Shown: positions 1 through 10,874 of the stretch, one piece after another | Layout: each line of letters opens with the position of its first letter | How positions within the stretch are numbered: the stretch's first letter is position 1 | NCBI GenBank assembly: GCA_963969345.1 | Contig: OZ017770.1 | Location: 6,085,246-6,149,245, forward strand | DNA: 64,000 bases | Source: Turbatrix aceti | Taxonomy: Eukaryota; Nematoda; Chromadorea; Rhabditida; Panagrolaimidae | Reading direction: 5' to 3' | Notes under the pieces: generated by a model | The model's database searches: none | Told to the model about the DNA's origin: nothing | The model's input: only the letters and a program-made list of their open reading frames with translations | Made by a program: the position numbers and the translations under genes

Positions 1-1851
1 AGCGGGGAGATCCGATAATCATTTCCCAGCTCACAGCCAACGGTCTTGCCGAACGGTGAGCAGATCCAATTACACAGGGGATGCATCTGTTCAATGACAT
101 TTTTTAGCACCGGTGCTTTACATGTCGGCGACCGGATCCTTGCCATCAACAATGAATCGCTGGAGGGCAAAACTGTCGCTGAGGCTATGCAAATTTTACA
201 ACAATCCATTGATATAGTTTCTCTGAAGATCACTCGCTTCGTTGATTCACCTCATCCACAGTGTAAGCGCAGTTTTTTTAAATTAAGCATTGTTTACGTC
301 ATGTGAAATGAATTTATAGTTGTCGTTCCATTCACGCCTATGAGCCCAGTGCTTTCACGCGTTCCGCTTTCGATTGGAAAAGTGACGGCCGCAAGTGCCG
401 GCCAGCAGCTGAGCACCATACGTTCGGACTCGGCTAGTGACACTTCGGGCAAGCTCAGGTAGATCAAGAAAGATTTTTTTTAATTTCACACGCATGCCTT
501 GTGGTTTGATTTCAGCACCCCAATACAGTCCATTGATAGCGCAGTCGAAAGTCTCGAGGACTCACCCAACAGCAATGCCAACAAAAACCTGCAAATGTCC
601 TCGTCCCACCACGGCGGGCGTTATAGTATGTCATAATTGAAAAATGCGTTGTTATAACCAGACAGCGACTTTTAGATGACGAGTTGCATAAGCGGACAAC
701 TGACACAAGTGTTGCTCGTCGATCCGAACTTGTCACATCCGGAAGACAAAATTCCTCAGCGTCGGCCCGCAGCTTTTCTAAGCCACCAAGTTCGAGTGGT
801 TTGTCATTTTGTGTAAAACATATGCAAAATTGGTTTTTTTTTTGCAGAAACGGGCAATAGCGTAGAGCGCATTGGTTGGGACTCCGGACTCAGCTCGACC
901 GGTGACGCAAGCCACACTGCAAACGATTGCTGCAACTGTGCCAACAACAACGTCGAGAACGAAGAAGACTGGAAACGTATTCTGGAGGCTTTGGAGACCG
1001 TCGGAGAAGAAGAAATGCTCAAGAAGCTCGAAGAGAGCATCATGTCCGGCAACGTTCCCAGCTCAAAGCACAACTGTCAGTGCAGTATCCTCTCAAACGC
1101 TGAGGATCACCGCGCTGCTCAAACCCTGCTTGCTCGCCGCAATCACCCGGCGGGACCAACGCTGCCCTCTTTCAGCGGTATCACTGCCAACACGATCCTT
1201 CGTCAGCCGGTGCTCACGCCCCAGATCCCCCACTCATCTATTGAAACCCAACTTGAAACCTGTGGTGAACGTCCGACCAGTCCATGCTCTGATGAGACCT
1301 CGGAGCTTCCTCCTGCCATGCCCCCCACGACGCACATCGCGGTCAGCGACAGCCTGGGAAGCACGCCAAGTCCTCGTCGGCTATCAAACCTCCTCATGAT
1401 GCTCTCCGATCATAATGCTTCTATCCCTATGATCGATGCTGCCGGACCGATTAACAACGATCTGGACAACTTTCCCACGGAAACGATCATCTTCTCTGTG
1501 AGCTTGAAGAAAGATCCTGTTCTACGGACGTTTGGCTTTAGCGTCTCTGACATCAATCAGGGTGTTTATATTAATTCTCTATCCCCTGGCAGCCCGGCAG
1601 ACAAGTGTGGTCGTCTGCGACCTTTGGATCGCATCCTCAAGGTTAGCATTCCTGGCTTTGATAGGCATGAATTGACTTTGTAAAAGTTTCAGATCAACGA
1701 TACCGACATCCAGGACCTCGGGTGTAACATGGCCGTTCCATTGCTGGCGGCCAGTGAGGTGCGACTTCTGATTGAACGTACGACCATAATCTCGCCTAAT
1801 CCGTCGCAAAAAGGGCCTCTTTGCGGATCAACTATTCAGTCTTCCGTCTGA
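1..1851 (+). CDS. GRIP-like multi-PDZ scaffold, C-terminal part (5' end outside window)
   Basis: Seven exons join in frame: 1-55, 108-262, 320-458, 516-625, 676-798, 848-1641 and 1693-1851, giving about 510 residues before the TGA. The first two encode most of a PDZ domain, including HVGDRILAIN followed by LEGKTVAEAMQIL, which closely resembles PDZ6 of glutamate-receptor-interacting protein. A long Ser/Thr-rich linker follows. The last 100 residues form a second PDZ (FGFSV, GVYI, SPADKCGRLRPLDRILK), matching the position and character of GRIP PDZ7 near the C terminus. GRIP proteins are cytoplasmic scaffolds that bind C-terminal tails of AMPA-type receptors, ephrins and other membrane proteins and link them to kinesin transport. 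All introns are 50-60 nt with GT-AG ends. Family assignment rests on the order and spacing of PDZ6 and PDZ7; another multi-PDZ protein is possible but less likely. Confidence 0.8.
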
Positions 1852-2494
1852 ATAATACTGCTTGTTTTTACATTTACGAAGTTTTTTTCTTCTGACCGTA
1901 CGATACTTCCTTAGCACGTGCATGCCGCTCTGTGTCTTGTCATCATGGCTCGCTCATCTTCACTTGTTTTTTCCCAATTCTTTGCACAGATGTATACGTT
2001 ATTTTAATTTAATATTTTGTTCGATATTTAACGGTTTGCATGTTGACTCGGTTTGTCAGAAGTTACCACTTTTGTGGTTTCCCGATTAGTTTTTGCATTT
2101 CATTGCTTCTAAAAATACCATTTTTTTGTCTCGGTTCACAATAAAGTGTTATTTATGCAAGAAAAGGCGATTTTGTTTTGGCTTTTTTAAAGCATCTCAA
2201 TCGATGAATCATTTTGATTTCAATACAACCACAGCGCGTGTTTTTGCATGGTTTTCAAGATGGGCCGGCAATTAGAACGGATCAGAATGACTTATGGGAC
2301 ACGAGCGGGGGTCTTTTCAAGGGGGGTGTCAACGAGGAACCGTGAATGGCAACAGCAGAATCGCTAAAACGTAGAAAAAAAATATGGTTCGAGCTGTGAT
2401 ACCCGCACCCGTGGTTGATGGCGGTGTCCTTGGTTTTGAACTTTTTGGTTTTAAATTTTTTTGTAACAGCCTGTATGTACCTGATTTCAGTGTT
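1852..2494 (+). other. 3' UTR of the GRIP-like gene and spacer
   Basis: No gene seen. The T-rich stretch after the stop contains AATAAA near 2141, a likely poly(A) signal of the upstream gene. A splice acceptor (GATTTCAG, ending 2490) lies four bases before the thymosin ATG, with no obvious cis donor nearby. Confidence 0.5.
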
Positions 2495-3869
2495 ATGGCC
2501 GGCAGCTCGCACAGCTCTCAAAGTTCTCAAAGCTCCGGTTCTCAGCATTCTCATAATTGGATCCGTAAAATCCCTCGTGAGCTTCTTGAAGAAATTCGAA
2601 AGGGAATGAAACTTCTTCACGTCGAAACTATTTTTAAGAATATTTTGCCATCCAAACAAGGTTATTTATTTCAATGAAATTTTTTTATACTGTGTAGGCG
2701 ATTTTCTTTCAGATATTGAAGAAGAACGCTGCCGGCATACGATCAAAACAGAAATCGAGACCTTCCCTCCGGAAAAACTGGCGCAAGTTGAGCCCGTGGT
2801 CAAAGTTACGTTACCGAATGCCGCAGGTATGTGAAACATTTTGAATAATTTATTTATAGATATTTCAGATATTGCTCGAGAAAAGCTTCCTGTTCATATC
2901 AAGCAGTTTGATAAAGCAAAACTGGTCCGTACCGACAGTTTGGTCAAGCAGTACGTACCAACAGCTGAAGACTTGGCTCGTGAAAAGCTTCCGGCTCACA
3001 TCACCCACTTTGACAAAACCAAGCTTCATCGCACTGACAGCTTGGTTAAGCAGTACGTTCCGACCGCTGAAGGTTGGAGTTCTTTTTTTGCACGTTCGAA
3101 AACAATTTTTTTATTTTTGTCAAAAACATACATCATTCAAAAAATTGTGATTGCGTGCACTTTAACGTTAAAAAAAACATTAAAAATTGATTTCTGATAA
3201 AAAACATATTTAGATACATTTTGAATAATAAATAGGCAACCACATTCATGTGTTATTTTTTAGATGTTGCACGTGAAAAACTCCCAGCGCACATTGCACA
3301 GTTTGACAAAGCTAAACTTCACCGAACTGATAGCTTGGTCAAACAGTATGTCCCGACTGCAGAAGGTGAGCACTGCTTTCAGAAAATTTCAGAGCACTAA
3401 CGAGTACTTCAGATGTGGCCCGAGAAAAGCTGCCACAAGCAATTACCAAGTTTGACAAATCCAAATTGGTCCGGACTGACAGCTTGGTCAAGCAATGCCT
3501 ACCGACTGCTGAAGGTATATTTTTTAATCAGTGACGTTGATTGAGCGTTGCAATTTTCAGATGTTGCGCGTGAAAAGCTGCCTCAGATCATCACTCGATT
3601 CGACAAATCAAAGCTCGTCCGAACCGACAGTCTCGTGAAACAATACATTCCCACGGCCGAAGGCAATATTTTAAACACTTGATTATTTTTAGAACAAACA
3701 TGCATTTTTTAGAATACGCACGTGAAAAAGCTTTAAAGAATGCCAAAAGTGACGAATCAGCTAGCTCTGCTGACGCTGGCAAAGCAGACGTGACTGGTAA
3801 GTGTTTGAAAAAAAACTTACTTTATGTATAAATCAGCATCAACTTTTAGTCAAACAACGTCTCCCCTGA
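2495..3869 (+). CDS. Multi-repeat beta-thymosin (actin-binding), seven thymosin/WH2 repeats
   Basis: Eight exons: 2495-2660, 2713-2826, 2869-3072, 3264-3365, 3413-3514, 3561-3662, 3713-3796 and 3850-3869 (297 aa). After a Ser-rich N terminus there are seven repeats of about 34 residues, each with an amphipathic helix and an LKxTET-like core (MKLLHVET, KLAQVEP, KLVRTDS or KLHRTDS) followed by xLPTAE. This is the beta-thymosin motif that binds G-actin, as in C. elegans TTH-1 and fly Ciboulot, so a cytoplasmic role in actin dynamics is expected. Repeats 1 and 2 are diverged; 3-7 are nearly identical. Introns fall at the same place in the repeat (PTAE|DVAREK). The intron after exon 6 has a GC donor (AAG|GCAATA), with no in-frame GT alternative. 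A short Ala/Ser-rich tail ends in VKQRLP. Confidence 0.9.
2869..3662 (+). repeat. Tandem exon array of 102-nt thymosin repeats
   Basis: Exons of 204, 102, 102 and 102 nt encode two, one, one and one repeat of exactly 34 codons. All share phase-1 boundaries at the same codon (PTAE|DVAREK). This is the signature of exon duplication; the 204-nt exon is a pair whose intron is missing or never formed. Confidence 0.9.
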
Positions 3870-3903
3870 GCATCTGGCTTTTCATGCGAGTTTTTTTTGC
3901 ATT

Positions 3904-3961
3904 TTTATTTGCTTATTTGAATAATACAACGTACTTTATCGATGCTAACTGGCCAAATAAA
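3904..3961. terminator. Overlapping convergent poly(A) signals
   Basis: AATAAA on the + strand at 3956-3961 serves the thymosin gene. AATAAA on the - strand (TTTATT at 3904-3909) serves the MTP gene, whose stop is at 3967. The two transcripts are therefore expected to overlap tail to tail over several tens of bases. Confidence 0.6.
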
Positions 3962-3966
3962 CTGTT

Positions 3967-6900
3967 TCAATAACCCAAACAACGATTATTTACGGTTTTA
4001 CCCAAATTCAGAGTCCTGCCGGGCAGTGACTTACTTTCCGTCCAGTTGTTGTCGTTTCCGTCTTCGGAGGTGCGCCCTTCGTGGGTCGTGAGCAGGGCTT
4101 CATTGATGTCAGAAACAGAAACGCATGAGCCAAGAGCTAATTCAAATTTGTTAAACACCTGTGATGTTTTTTCAACCTTGCCAACCAGGTACTCCTTCGC
4201 ATAGACATTAATTTTCATAGAAAAGGCAGTAGTTCCTGTGATGGTTGTGGCATGATTAGTGTTGCTGACGTTGTAGCACACCGTGGTGCTGTACTCCAGT
4301 TCACCTGTTAGCCCAGAAATAAAACGGTATCTTTGGGCAAAAGATTGAAAAACAAGACACTGCGGCTGCAATAAAAGGTCATATTCATTAATTGACCTTT
4401 TTTTTAATCTTACCGTATTTTCGGAACTAACAATGCCGGCTGCACCAAAGCTTTTTGCTTCTTGGTCAATGTTGAGCTGCAAAAAACGCGTGGGTTTAGT
4501 GGGGCTTAGTTTTTGGCAAGCTTACTTCGAACAACGGATACTTCCCCAAATTAGCGCGCAGAACGATTGCTGGTTCTTCCGATGCACCGAAAACCACTCC
4601 ATCATAGTTCAAGGCAAGATTGCCTTCTAGAAATGCAAAATAAATAGATCATTTAAAGAAGAAACAAAAATAAATAAATTTTAAACCTTGAAGACTTGCG
4701 TGTATAAGCGACGGCGATTGAGAGATGCTTCTTTCGTTGTAGTTCGGACGGAATGCTTTAAGGTTGCGAAGCGTGAGCCAGTAGTTTCGTGTCTGCAATG
4801 AGCATTCATTACGATATCTTTAAGAATTCAAAACATAAACACTGAATATTTCAAATCCCTCTGTAATTCAAAACTTGGACATACTTCATGAGTGCCGGTT
4901 TGAAGCGCGTGTGCAACTCCCTGGTAGAAAAGTGCCCATTGCCGAGGGTAACTGCTTTTTTTCTTTTCACTGCGTAAAATGTACGATCCAATAGTCGGAT
5001 GCTTAGGCGCAATGCGTATCAGAATTCTGACAGCGATAGCCGAGTTTTTAAGAGACTGAGGGCGGGGGCACGTGTTCCAGAATATCCGCAGAAGCTTCAT
5101 GTTGATATCGCGGCTAAACGATTCTGCTTCAAGTTTTTCAAAGTAGGTAAGTGCTTTCAACTCGAGCGAGGGTTGGTCGACGGTGCACAATAGCTGAGAA
5201 AAGAACTTTGTTGATCTTAAAAATTCTGTATTTTATTAATGAAAGCGTAATTTATTCTTACGGTTCAAAATGGAGAAACCACAGTGCGTCAGCGAGCTCG
5301 TTTTTGACGTAGCTTCCATTATTGTTGAGTAAGAGTTGCAAATACGGGTCTTTCAGTGTTTTACAAGCATTAAGGGCACTAGGTGACTGTTGGCATTTTT
5401 TGTTTGTCAGATACCCCACTGTTTTCAGTGTATTAATATTTTTGTCGGCAGTTACTGTTAAATTCTGCAAAAAAACTGTTATTCATAAACACGCGTGCCG
5501 ACGCAATTTTCGCACTTACACGTAATGATTTTAGAGCACTCGGAGGTGGGGTCTCAGTAAAAATTAAACTGTCTACAAATTGTTGAGCTAATACCGTGTT
5601 TCCACTCAGTCCAGCTATGTTTAGGGCTTTGGCCCAAATTTTAGAAGGCCCACCGGAAGCGATTGCGTGAATGATAATAGGTCTACAAATTTTGCAATAT
5701 ATTATGCTTGATTCAGGAAATTGTCGTGAGACTTACAGGACATCATCTTGAGCGTATAGCTCCAGAACGTGTTCTATCTCTTGGGGGAGTGAATCACGAA
5801 TAACGTGTACCAGATTTGAAAATAGTCCAGGGCACTCTGCTTGCTGGATGCAGGACACCAGTAAACTCTTTTGGTTACTGACGAATTTTTCTAACTGCAA
5901 ATATTCAAACATGGTTCTCGCGTGTTTTTTTTCTTCTTTTTTTATGTTACTTACTGAATGACTTTTCGCTGTCTGCTGTTGCGCTATTTTCCGGTTGACG
6001 TCGAGCCAAGTTTTGCCCAAGAACTTTGCCCCTAAAACTTTGACAGCACATTCACCGCCTAGCATTTCTTCCGGGCATATGCGATCCGAATATTGCTTTG
6101 TTCGGTTCAGCAGTTCACTGTGTACTCTAAAATTTATAATTGTGCATTAAACCGTTTTGATTATGTTTCCTTACGTGGAATGAATTTTGAGGCTGAGATC
6201 AGATATCAGTGCTGATTGAACCGTAAGCACTTCTGTTCCCTTGATGGTCAAAATATCTGCGTCAAATTTTTTGTTTTGCCTGAAAATTTGTAACTTTTTT
6301 TAAATTGTAACACTTGTTTGTTGCTTACTTGTAAGTCACAACTTGTTCGTAATCTTGCACATAAAAACCCGGGATGGTCGTGTGATTTCGTTCTGCGTAA
6401 AAGTCACAGTCGTACATTCTGCGGACGAATATCTTATCTTCCGGTCTTGTAAATTCAAAATTGCACAGTCCAAAAGGTGACGTTACCATTTGGTGTCCGT
6501 GAGCCGAAGATTTGGCAGGCGATGTCACCGTATATATCATCGAAAGAGGCAATGACCAGTCTGCTTTTTCTATGCTGTCATTCAGCTTAACGTACACGGC
6601 TTTCAAGTTTTGGCCTCCCTGGACGATGTAGGCGTAAAATTCGTGTTCATTTTGGCACGCTCCATGAATGCATTCGTTAATCTGCAAAAAAACGTATGCG
6701 TGATATCGGACAGACATAGGCAACCACCGCTTGCCTTGTACCGAATAAGCATGCCGCCTTCTCTGTCATAATTTAAAATGTTAAAGTTGTAACGCGCTTT
6801 GATTTCGTTTGTAATGGTGCCGTTGGTTTCTTCATCATCGACGGCAGAAATGATTGTCGCGGTTGTCACTTCGTACAGGTATTCAATGAGTCTGCAATTT

Positions 6901-7057
6901 TAAACAGTTTTAATAAACAAAATTACAAAAAAGCAACAAACAAGGTTTTATCCGGAGGAGGCACCGAATGCTTTTGCTCTTCCGCGGGTGCAACACCTGA
7001 TGTTGTGCCAAGAAGCTGAATCGCCACAACGGCGACAAAAAACGCTGCGTTCCGCAT
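3967..7057 (-). CDS. Microsomal triglyceride transfer protein large subunit-like
   Basis: Thirteen exons on the - strand: 6942-7057, 6735-6891, 6329-6681, 6175-6279, 5955-6126, 5737-5894, 5520-5682, 5262-5464, 4843-5215, 4687-4792, 4526-4626, 4414-4476 and 3967-4365 (about 822 aa). The ATG at 7057 opens a clear signal peptide (AAFFVAVVAIQLL). The next part fits the N-terminal beta-barrel of large lipid transfer proteins (LYEVTTATII). An alpha-helical superhelix and a C-terminal beta-sheet domain follow, in the order and length of MTP (about 890 aa) rather than vitellogenin. MTP works in the ER lumen with protein disulfide isomerase, loading lipid onto apoB or vitellogenin-type lipoproteins; C. 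elegans DSC-4 is the nematode form. One intron has a GC donor (AAG|GCAAGC, - strand at 6734). The 4843-5215 exon start uses a TTTTAAG acceptor. Similarity is distributed rather than motif-based. Confidence 0.7.
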
Positions 7058-7660
7058 AACTGCAGAGCACCTGCTAATACACGTTGCGGACGGTCTGCTG
7101 CGATAATCATTATTTTTGTCCCCATCCGCTTCGGTGGCTTCTTATCATTGGCTGCACCTCTCCAAACTGCAAGCCGCGACTGACTCGTCGAGCCAGGTGA
7201 TCGATGCAAAGTGCGACCCTCTACTTCGATCGTTACTGCAATTTACCGGATTACGTCTTTCACTTATAAGTATAATTGAGCCACTTTCTTCGTCTACGAC
7301 ACCGCCACAGTCAATGAAACTGAAAATGAGGTTATTTTTTTCAAACAGCGGTGTAACAAGGACCGAAAAAGGAGTACTACCGGTCAATTGCAAGACGCAT
7401 CTTCTTTAAATATTTGAACAATTCACGGGTCGTTAAAACGTATAAATTAAGTATACGTTTCGCAAATGGAATAAAAAGTGGCTGCATGGATCTTCCTCCA
7501 TTCTCAGATCATAGCCAGCAGCAGACAGATGATTTCCATTTCAAAGTCTGCACTTGTCCTCATTACGCAACTTGTTGAGTACACTTCTCTGTCACTTCAT
7601 GCATCGTCTCAATGCGTGTGATTCGTAGGTGATCAGTGCTCATCTGGCATCTGAAATCCA
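7058..7660. other. Divergent intergenic region between MTP and UGT genes
   Basis: About 600 bp between two outward-facing starts. Open frames here overlap each other and look like noise. It probably holds both promoters, but no element is identified. Confidence 0.5.
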
Positions 7661-9568
7661 ATGATTTGTCATCATGGTCTTCGGCGGCTTGTCCTTGTAT
7701 TTCTGATGATTCAAAGGCTGACGTCTGTCAAAATACTACATTTTGTACCCACGCTTTCATATAGTCACGTTGCCTTCAACGGACATCTCGCTGACTTGTT
7801 GTCCTCTAAAGGTCATAATGTGGTAAGTCCAAAAATTTAATTGCTCCGTAGTAGTATTTTTCATTCATTTAGACAGTCATGTTAATCAACGTCGATCCAT
7901 CTGTCAGCGACAGCGCCATAAAACGTGCAAGCGTATTCCGGGTTGACGCCAACGTGACTTACAACGAGCTTCCCACGGCTCTCTGGCATAATCCAGGGCC
8001 TTTTGATGACGCTAGTCCGTTAAATCCCAAAATAGTACGCAAACTTATCAATGTGGCTCATATCTTCGGAAAGACATGCAAACGTTTGCTTTTTTTTGCT
8101 ATAAATTACGTGAAAAAACAAGCGACGTTCCAGACTTGATAGCAAATAGCAACCTCATTTCCGCTTTCGAGTCGGAGCACTTTGACATCGGTGTCGTCGA
8201 ACAGTATGACATGTGTGGCGTGGGCTTTTTCCGCCTTATAGGCATCAAACGGATCATATGGCTTAGCGCCACCGCAATCTACAGAATACAGCCTGAAACT
8301 GCAGGTGTGAATTATCCATTGAGCTACGTGCCAGGTATTTTTTGACATTTTTTCCAGTGATTGCAAAAAGCGCATGTTTAGAACTGTTTTCTCCGTTCTC
8401 GGATCGAATGACGTTTGTTCAAAGATTGCTCAATTTGGGAATTGCAACGGTGACAGAGAGTCTTCACAAGATGTTATCCATATCTGAAGAAAACAAAGCT
8501 TTCCGAAAATTGATGCGGAACAAAAATTTCAACCTCTTTGAAGAAGCCAGCCAGTCCAGATTGATAGTATCAAACACTCAACCCTTTCTCGACTTTCCCG
8601 CACCAAAAGCAAATAATTTCATTTCAATAGGAGGACTATCAGTGCCAGCTCAAAGAATATCAAAGCTCAGCAGGGTAAAGATTAACTTTTACCTTTCTAA
8701 ATATTTACCTCAACTTTTCTGGACTTTCAGCCATGGATAAAAATAGCAAATAAATCTCCCTTTATAATCGTGACGTTTGGATCTATTGCAAAAACAATTG
8801 AAATGCCATCAGCCATTCGCACGTCACTTTTCAAGGCCTTTCAAAAGTTCAGCCAATTCACCTTCATAGTAAAGTACGAGACCAACGCAACTGAGATAAG
8901 ACAGTTCTCAGGTAATGTTTACCTGGCGTCATGGTTACCTCAAATGGATCTGATCTGTGAGTCTATTTTTGGACATTTGTAAAAAATTGGCAGTTTATAT
9001 TACAGCACATCATAATTACAACGGAATTGTCACTCATGGCGGTTGGAGTACTGTTATTGAGTCTCTTTCTTACGGGAAGCCTATGATTCTCATGCCCTTA
9101 TTTGCAGGTAAGTATCTAATTTTTGTAGAACTTTTAGCCTGCTCTTTTTCATTTTAGATCATTTCAAGAATGCCATGGTTCTCAAAAAACAACGTCTGGG
9201 TATTATAATTGACAAAACCTGTGTTTATGACGACACATTTAGCGATGCTTTGTATCAACTGATTTTTAACCCTCAGTAAGTCCGTGTTTACTGGCAACGA
9301 CTATAGCCGAGACCTTTTGGTTATCGTCAACTACTAATCTTTTTTTAGATACGCACATAACAGTGCAAAATTTGCACAAATGCTACACGAAGCCTTGCCC
9401 ACAGATATGAGCCGCCTCATTGAATACTGTATAAAACGGGCACTCTGGCCGCTAGACTTTACAGATCGGCACTTTCGGCTGCAGAGCGTTCAACATACTC
9501 TGTGGCATAACAACTCCCTTGATATTTTGATGCTATTGTGCTTGATAGTGATTATTGTTTCATTGTAA
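7661..9568 (+). CDS. UDP-glycosyltransferase (UGT), membrane anchored
   Basis: Eight exons: 7661-7822, 7873-8083, 8134-8334, 8358-8674, 8731-8956, 9006-9107, 9158-9275 and 9349-9568 (518 aa, normal for animal UGTs). The ATG at 7661 directly follows an in-frame stop and gives a hydrophobic leader (RRLVLVFLM) before KILHFVPTLSYSHV. The C-terminal half has the UDP-sugar site: VTFGS, WLPQMDL, then THGGWSTVIESLSYGKPMI and PLFADH. UGTs transfer sugars to small lipophilic molecules in the ER lumen. A C-terminal transmembrane segment (DILMLLCLIVIIVSL) ends the protein with no cytosolic tail, so the usual dilysine ER signal is absent. The 8084-8133 intron (50 nt) removes a T8 tract that would otherwise look like a frameshift. 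Confidence 0.9.
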
Positions 9569-9828
9569 TGTGCCATAAAAATAAAGTATACGGTAGTCGA
9601 ATGTATTTTACGGTTTTTCATGCGTGTGTCTTTCAAAGTGATTATCGCGTCCTCATATTGCCAATTTGTAAATCAAACGTGACGTATTTTGGACCTGCAG
9701 TAAATTTAAATTTTTTTAGTGCCATCGAGTCCTTGGAAGCCCCGTCAGCATTTGTCTCGTTGCCGTCAACATACACTTGGTTTTGATAAAAGTCGTTTGA
9801 CCCGTTTTGATGCTCAAAGGATAAAAAT

Positions 9829-10383
9829 ATGTCAGCTAAAAGTGTGCCGCTTGTTCTTCTTCTCGTTGCTGTTGCTTCCGCAGCGTGAGTTTACCTGAGG
9901 GATGTGACAAAAAATAATCAGTGATAACATTTCAGGTTTTACGATTATCGAATTAAAAAACATTCCGAGATGAATTACTTGCGTGCTATCAAGCGTGCCC
10001 GAGAAAACGCCTTATTGGTAAGCCAATAAATATTTTTTTGATGTTTGAAAATAAACGTATTCCCATTTTAGAACGGTGCTATTATTCCGGTGGCAGAAAC
10101 GAAACTTGGCGTCGCGAGAACAAAAGTAGATCCTAAGGGTATCCGACATCCCTGCTACTTCAGCCCCGTACAATGTCTGCTCACCATGCCAGAAGACAAG
10201 ATCGGCAGTTTCGTGGATGTGCACAGTGCACTGCACACCAGTCCCCAGATGCGGACCCTCTATGAAAACATTAATACGGATACGTACAGGAACACCATGA
10301 GGTTTAACGGTGATAACTATGCATCCCGTCCTCGCCGCACTTACGTCAATTTACAAGCTTTACGGCAGGCTGAGAGCGAATAG
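9829..10383 (+). CDS. Secreted neuropeptide-type precursor with an allatostatin-C-like ring
   Basis: Three exons, 9829-9884, 9936-10017 and 10072-10383, encode 149 residues. The first is a textbook signal peptide (SVPLVLLLVAVASA). The mature part has exactly two cysteines, in CYFSPVQC. This has the same C-x6-C spacing and CYFxPxxC pattern as arthropod allatostatin C (CYFNPISC), a somatostatin-related peptide closed by one disulfide. A KR site lies upstream (AIKR), and single basic residues flank the ring (KGIRHPC). There is no dibasic site straight after the ring, which continues as LLTMPEDK, so the mature C terminus is unclear. The following 80 residues are not recognised. AATAAA at about 10513 may be the poly(A) signal. 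Call: AST-C/somatostatin-like hormone, on motif evidence only; a cysteine-stabilised secreted protein of other function is the alternative. Confidence 0.6.
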
Positions 10384-10874
10384 ACTTTGCCACCTTATCC
10401 CGGGGCACTTTGGTTGCCTATCCCACTACCCCCCTCCTTCTTTGACTATGGGGAGACTTACAGACCAGTCGGCTGCGTTTGACCTAATCCATTGAGTTGT
10501 ACAAGTGCTCGAATAAAGACATACTCAGTTTTTTTGTCGGAACAGAAAGGGGAGATTTATCACCTGGCGACGAGCGGCAGCTTGCGGCGTGCGCGCAGAG
10601 GTTTTACGACCGAAATTAAAGTGCCTTTAAGGAATAACTATTCGGCAAGCCAAACTGATGCTATATCCTGATGTCTTTCTTGTCCATGCGCGCTCGCCAT
10701 GGCAACGGTTCAGGGAAGCATTTCATGTTTCGATTCGTCCTCAAAAACTATTTATTTTTTATTTTTTCATTTGTAGATGCGTATCTTTTATCTCGCGGTC
10801 TTTGGTTATTGCAAAAAGTGCCGTTTACACATTTTTTGCATTTGCAGGGTATTGAATAGCCAAATATTTTTGCA
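10384..10874 (+). other. Spacer between neuropeptide and coiled-coil genes
   Basis: Contains the probable 3' UTR of the upstream gene and a T-rich stretch before the next ATG. Short frames here show no family features. Confidence 0.5.

Noticed and set aside
7116..7409. Overlapping open frames on both strands upstream of the MTP start
   Set aside because: They overlap each other, lack domains and lie in the shared promoter region.
8084..8133. Apparent frameshift at a T8 tract in the UGT gene
   Set aside because: A 50-nt GT-AG intron exactly spans it and restores the family sequence (CKHLIANSNL).
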